A stretch of DNA of 6,683 nucleotides from an uncultured Sulfolobales archaeon (lineage in GTDB: Archaea > Thermoproteota > Thermoprotei_A > Sulfolobales > Desulfurococcaceae). Shown one piece after another: positions 5,008 through 6,683 of this stretch (its first letter is position 1; each line of letters starts with the position of its first letter). Under the pieces are notes generated by a model, which saw only the letters and a list, made by a program, of their open reading frames with translations, was not told the origin of the DNA and did no database searches. The translations under genes and the position numbers were made by a program. Location of the stretch: contig CALKYD010000062.1 of the NCBI GenBank assembly GCA_938003605.1, forward strand, positions 1 to 6,683. Direction: 5' to 3'.

Positions 5008-5685
5008 ATGAACTTCAGTAAGCTCAGCATACTTGGGACACCCAATATAGGCATCTACATATTCGCAAATGACTACGTAGCGATAGTGGGGCCGAACGTA
5101 ACTGAGAACGAGGAGAGAGTTATTGAAGAAACTCTTGGAGTTGAAGTTATTGAAGCAAAGATATCCGATTCAATACTCATTGGAGTACTTGTCGCTGGAA
5201 ACAACAATGGAATAGTTGTTCCAAAGACTGTGAGAGAGCATGAGTTAAGTGAGTTAAAGAGATTACTTAAAGTCTATAACATTAATGTAGGGGTCGTTGA
5301 CTCAAGGCTGACGGCTCTTGGAAACGTTGTTTTAGCAAACAATAAGGCAGCAATTGTTGGCAGTAGAATTGAAGATAGGGCAATTGCCGAGATCTCTGAT
5401 AGCCTTGGAGTCGAAGTAGTGGTTAGAGACTTAATGAACCTCAGCATACCTGGCTCTATAGCTGTAGTAAATAGCTCTGGCGGCGTAGTGCATCCAGACG
5501 TGAGCGACGAGGATTTAAGGTATGTAGAGGAAGTGATGGGAGTCGAAGTAGAAAGAGCTACAGTGAACTCAGGAATACCATTTGTAAAGGCTGGACTTGT
5601 AGTTAACAATAATGGAGTGCTCGTTGGAGAAGCCACTACAGGGCCTGAAATACTGAGGATACAGAGGGGCCTAAAGGTAGTCTAA
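5008..5685 (+). CDS. eif6: Translation initiation factor 6 (aIF6)
   Basis: The 225-residue product from ATG 5008 is aIF6, which binds the large ribosomal subunit and prevents premature joining with the small one. It has the five-fold repeated pentein fold. Each repeat of about 45 residues carries a G-x-x-V-V/A-x-N-N-x-x-x-V-V type strand pair, seen as LIGVLVAGNNNGIVVP, ALGNVVLANNKAAIVG, SIAVVNSSGGVVHPDVS and KAGLVVNNNGVLVGEATTGP. The opening KLSILGTPNIGIYIFAND matches the N-terminus of archaeal homologues. GTG 4996 would add only MSVV and overlaps the Shine-Dalgarno motif. It is the last gene before a break of about 390 bases. Confidence 0.97.
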   Translation: MNFSKLSILGTPNIGIYIFANDYVAIVGPNVTENEERVIEETLGVEVIEAKISDSILIGVLVAGNNNGIVVPKTVREHELSELKRLLKVYNINVGVVDSRLTALGNVVLANNKAAIVGSRIEDRAIAEISDSLGVEVVVRDLMNLSIPGSIAVVNSSGGVVHPDVSDEDLRYVEEVMGVEVERATVNSGIPFVKAGLVVNNNGVLVGEATTGPEILRIQRGLKVV

Positions 5686-5699
5686 CTCCTCGAAGCTAC

Positions 5700-5882
5700 T
5701 TAAGTTCTACACTGATTACATACTTCAGGGTATGTAGGCTGCTGAGTCTGTTTCTGTTTAGCGTTGAGTCTGCTCTTATATGACTTAAACAACATTAGTT
5801 GTCCAGCTATCGATGAGCCTATGTCAATGTGTAAAGCAGTGTCGAGCCTAGATGTGGGGTAGTTAGAAAGCGGTGTCTTCAA
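5700..5882 (-). CDS. Possible small hypothetical protein, 60 residues
   Basis: A minus-strand frame from TTG 5882 to a stop at 5700-5702 encodes 60 residues beginning MKTPLSNYPTSRLDT. It then runs through HIDIGSSIAGQLMLF and ends PTYPEVCNQCRT with a C-x2-C pair. I do not recognise the family. In favour of a real gene are GGAGGGG (5892-5886) 3 to 5 bases upstream and a good minus-strand box A (GGTTTAAATAG, 5990-5980) about 100 bases upstream. Against it are the lack of homology I can name, a glutamine-rich composition unlike its neighbours, and the absence of any clear domain. It may be a relic, a lineage-specific small protein, or a chance frame over a non-coding RNA. Confidence 0.25.
   Translation of the reverse strand: MKTPLSNYPTSRLDTALHIDIGSSIAGQLMLFKSYKSRLNAKQKQTQQPTYPEVCNQCRT
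5717..5736 (+). repeat. Perfect 7-bp hairpin downstream of aIF6
   Basis: TACATAC and GTATGTA are exact complements around the six-base loop TTCAGG, starting 31 bases after the aIF6 stop. There is no T-run after it, so it is not a standard terminator; it might mark the 3' end of the operon transcript or be a protein-binding palindrome. Confidence 0.5.
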
Positions 5883-5923
5883 AAGCCCCTCCGTGAAGGG
5901 AGAGAAGGGAAGTAGTTGAGGTC

Positions 5924-5945
5924 AGTGCTAGGCTGGAACAGCACT
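5924..5945. repeat. 6-bp inverted repeat
   Basis: AGTGCT and AGCACT pair around a ten-base loop (AGGCTGGAAC on the + strand). It would fall in the leader of the proposed minus-strand transcript. A stem of this size is only modestly above chance. Confidence 0.35.
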
Positions 5946-5979
5946 AAATGATGTCGCTATTTCACTTACCTGGGCTTCT

Positions 5980-5990
5980 CTATTTAAACC
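5980..5990 (-). promoter_or_regulatory. Minus-strand box A promoter candidate
   Basis: Read on the minus strand, GGTTTAAATAG contains TTAAATAG, the same core as the promoters of the YhbY and S19e genes, preceded by purines suitable for a BRE. Transcription would start near 5958 and run leftward through the hairpin at 5945-5924 and the 60-codon frame. It would be divergent from L18a. Confidence 0.4.
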
Positions 5991-6015
5991 CTTGCGATGC
6001 CTAAGCTAAGACACC

Positions 6016-6027
6016 TCTATAAACTTA
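6016..6027 (+). promoter_or_regulatory. Box A promoter of the L18a-prefoldin unit
   Basis: TCTATAAACTTA fits an archaeal box A. Transcription would start near 6046, leaving about 31 bases of leader with the Shine-Dalgarno motif GAGGGGTG (6061-6068). Confidence 0.5.
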
Positions 6028-6076
6028 TTACTCTACACTTCCTTAATAGTGTAGCGCGTTGAGGGGTGTTAGCACT

Positions 6077-6343
6077 TTGAGCTCAGGAGAAGTGAAAGCA
6101 TATAGGATTGAGGGATTGATGTTAATAAGCTGTGGTGGAAAGCCTAAGTGGCAGAAGTTTAAGAAGGAGGTCTTAGCTACTAAGCCTGAGGAAGCTCTCG
6201 AAAAGGTGTACTCAGTTCTAGGAGGGACGCATAAGCTTAAGAGAAAGAACATAAAGGTGTATAGCGTTAAAGAAATATCTCTAGAGGAATCCGAGGGCCA
6301 AGAAGTCATTGGATTGCAGTCTCTCCAGGGGTTCGTTAAATGA
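6077..6343 (+). CDS. rpl18a: 50S ribosomal protein L18a/LX (eL20)
   Basis: The product from TTG 6077 is 88 residues: a first strand EVKAYRIEGLMLI, then KPKWQKFKKEVLATKPEEAL, then EKVYSVLGGTHKLKRKNIKV and a C-terminal acidic segment. This is the single-domain archaeal LX form of L18a, with the hallmark W-Q-K-F, E-A-L-E-K-V-Y-S and H-K-L-K-R-x-x-I-K-V positions. It binds 23S rRNA on the large subunit surface. A TTG at 6059 in the same frame adds six residues but lies upstream of the GAGGGGTG motif, which is 8 bases from TTG 6077. Its TGA overlaps the ATG of prefoldin alpha. Confidence 0.94.
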   Translation: MSSGEVKAYRIEGLMLISCGGKPKWQKFKKEVLATKPEEALEKVYSVLGGTHKLKRKNIKVYSVKEISLEESEGQEVIGLQSLQGFVK

Positions 6344-6683
6344 GTAAAGAGGAAGTCCCTAGGGAAAGAGTTATAGATGTTAGAGCTTTGCTAGCTAGAG
6401 CAACTGAGTTGAGAGAGCTCATAAGTATCATGCAGCAGCAGGTAAATGAATTATCCATGCAGTTATCTGAGCTACTTCTATCTAAAAATACTCTCCAAGA
6501 ATTGTCGAAGCGTAGTGAAGGAGTACAGGCTCTAGTAACTATAGATAGGTTAGGGACAGCTTTTATACCAGCTGCAATCCCCGGCAATTGGGTAAACGAA
6601 GTCGTAGTCAATATTGGGAGGAACTATTACGTAAAGGCCGACAGGGAGCTGGCCGTAAAGATGATTGATGAAAAAGCCAGGGG
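6340..6683 (+). CDS. pfdA: Prefoldin alpha subunit (5' part, runs off the window)
   Basis: The ATG at 6340 overlaps the L18a stop (ATGA). The 114 complete codons in the window give an N-terminal coiled-coil helix (residues about 8-56, rich in L, E and Q heptads, including ATELRELISIMQQQVNELS). A beta region follows: VQALVTIDRLGTAFIPAAI and VNEVVVNIGRNYYVKADREL, matching the L-V-P-L-G-x-x-x-Y-V-P and V-x-V-x-I-G-x-x-Y-Y-V segments of prefoldin alpha. The second coiled-coil helix begins at the end. Prefoldin is a hexameric holdase (two alpha, four beta) that passes unfolded proteins to the thermosome. In related archaea ftsY follows; that gene would lie beyond the window. Confidence 0.92.
   Translation, partial: MSKEEVPRERVIDVRALLARATELRELISIMQQQVNELSMQLSELLLSKNTLQELSKRSEGVQALVTIDRLGTAFIPAAIPGNWVNEVVVNIGRNYYVKADRELAVKMIDEKAR

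Larger units (their letters stand above)
5686..6076. other. 391-base non-coding or weakly coding region between aIF6 and L18a
   Basis: No + strand gene is recognisable. The stretch holds a 7-bp perfect hairpin at 5717-5736, two GAGTCTG copies (near 5743 and 5766), a small CCCT/AGGG hairpin near 5887-5900, and a 6-bp hairpin at 5924-5945. It also carries a minus-strand box A at 5980-5990 and the L18a promoter and leader from about 6016. A minus-strand open frame of 60 codons spans 5700-5882. I looked for tRNA T-loop, SRP RNA and C/D box signals and saw none that is convincing. Confidence 0.6.

Noticed and set aside
5274..5636. Minus-strand 120-codon frame opposite aIF6
   Set aside because: The product is Ser/Thr/Leu-rich low-complexity sequence typical of the antisense of a V/N/G-rich gene.
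5946..6010. ATGATGT as the C box of a C/D box sRNA
   Set aside because: No CTGA D box or usable D'/C' pair follows at the right distance.
6043..6611. Minus-strand frames opposite L18a and prefoldin alpha
   Set aside because: Both overlap confidently identified genes and show no domain.

Overview
The window is archaeal chromosome, most likely from a hyperthermophilic or thermophilic member of the Thermoproteota (Crenarchaeota; the Desulfurococcales/Thermoprotei type is my best guess from gene order, not a firm call). The evidence is a run of archaea/eukaryote-type information-processing genes (S19e, L39e, L31e, L18a/LX, aIF6, PDCD5-like protein, RNase P component 4, KEOPS Pcc1, a Cdc45/RecJ-like DHH protein, prefoldin alpha). 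It also shows archaeal TTAAATA-type box A elements, short leaders, frequent TTG starts preceded by GGAG/GGTGA Shine-Dalgarno motifs, and AGG/AGA arginine codons. GC content looks to be in the mid-40s by eye. Apart from the minus-strand traces described below, every recognised gene is on the + strand.

Layout. (1) Positions 1-1066: the 3' part of a hemerythrin-PAS (DUF438-type) sensor gene, followed with no gap by a small HTH regulator of the COG2522 type. (2) Positions 1067-1397: a gene-poor stretch that appears to hold the wreck of a minus-strand vapBC toxin-antitoxin pair, then the promoter of the next gene. (3) Positions 1398-3264: RNase P protein component 4 (Rpr2/Rpp21), then a two-gene unit of a Cdc45/RecJ-like DHH protein with a degenerate active site and KEOPS subunit Pcc1. 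(4) Positions 3341-5685: a compact translation cluster of a YhbY/CRM RNA-binding protein, S19e, PDCD5-like protein, L39e, L31e and aIF6. (5) Positions 5686-6076: about 390 bases without a clear + strand gene, with two hairpins, a convincing minus-strand box A, a possible 60-residue minus-strand ORF, and the promoter of L18a. (6) Position 6077 to the end: ribosomal protein L18a (LX), overlapping the start of prefoldin alpha, which runs off the window.

How it fits together. Most of the window serves ribosome and tRNA production: tRNA 5' maturation (RNase P), tRNA t6A modification (Pcc1), small and large ribosomal subunit proteins, a pre-ribosomal RNA-binding protein, the anti-association factor aIF6 and a chaperone for nascent proteins. 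The replication-linked DHH protein is embedded in this cluster together with Pcc1. I see no wholly new multi-gene system. The points most worth checking are the vapBC relic, the minus-strand transcription unit upstream of L18a, the degenerate DHH protein, the adjacent hemerythrin-PAS sensor and HTH regulator, and a systematic start-codon ambiguity in which the GTG of the longest frame lies in or next to the Shine-Dalgarno motif of a downstream TTG or ATG start.
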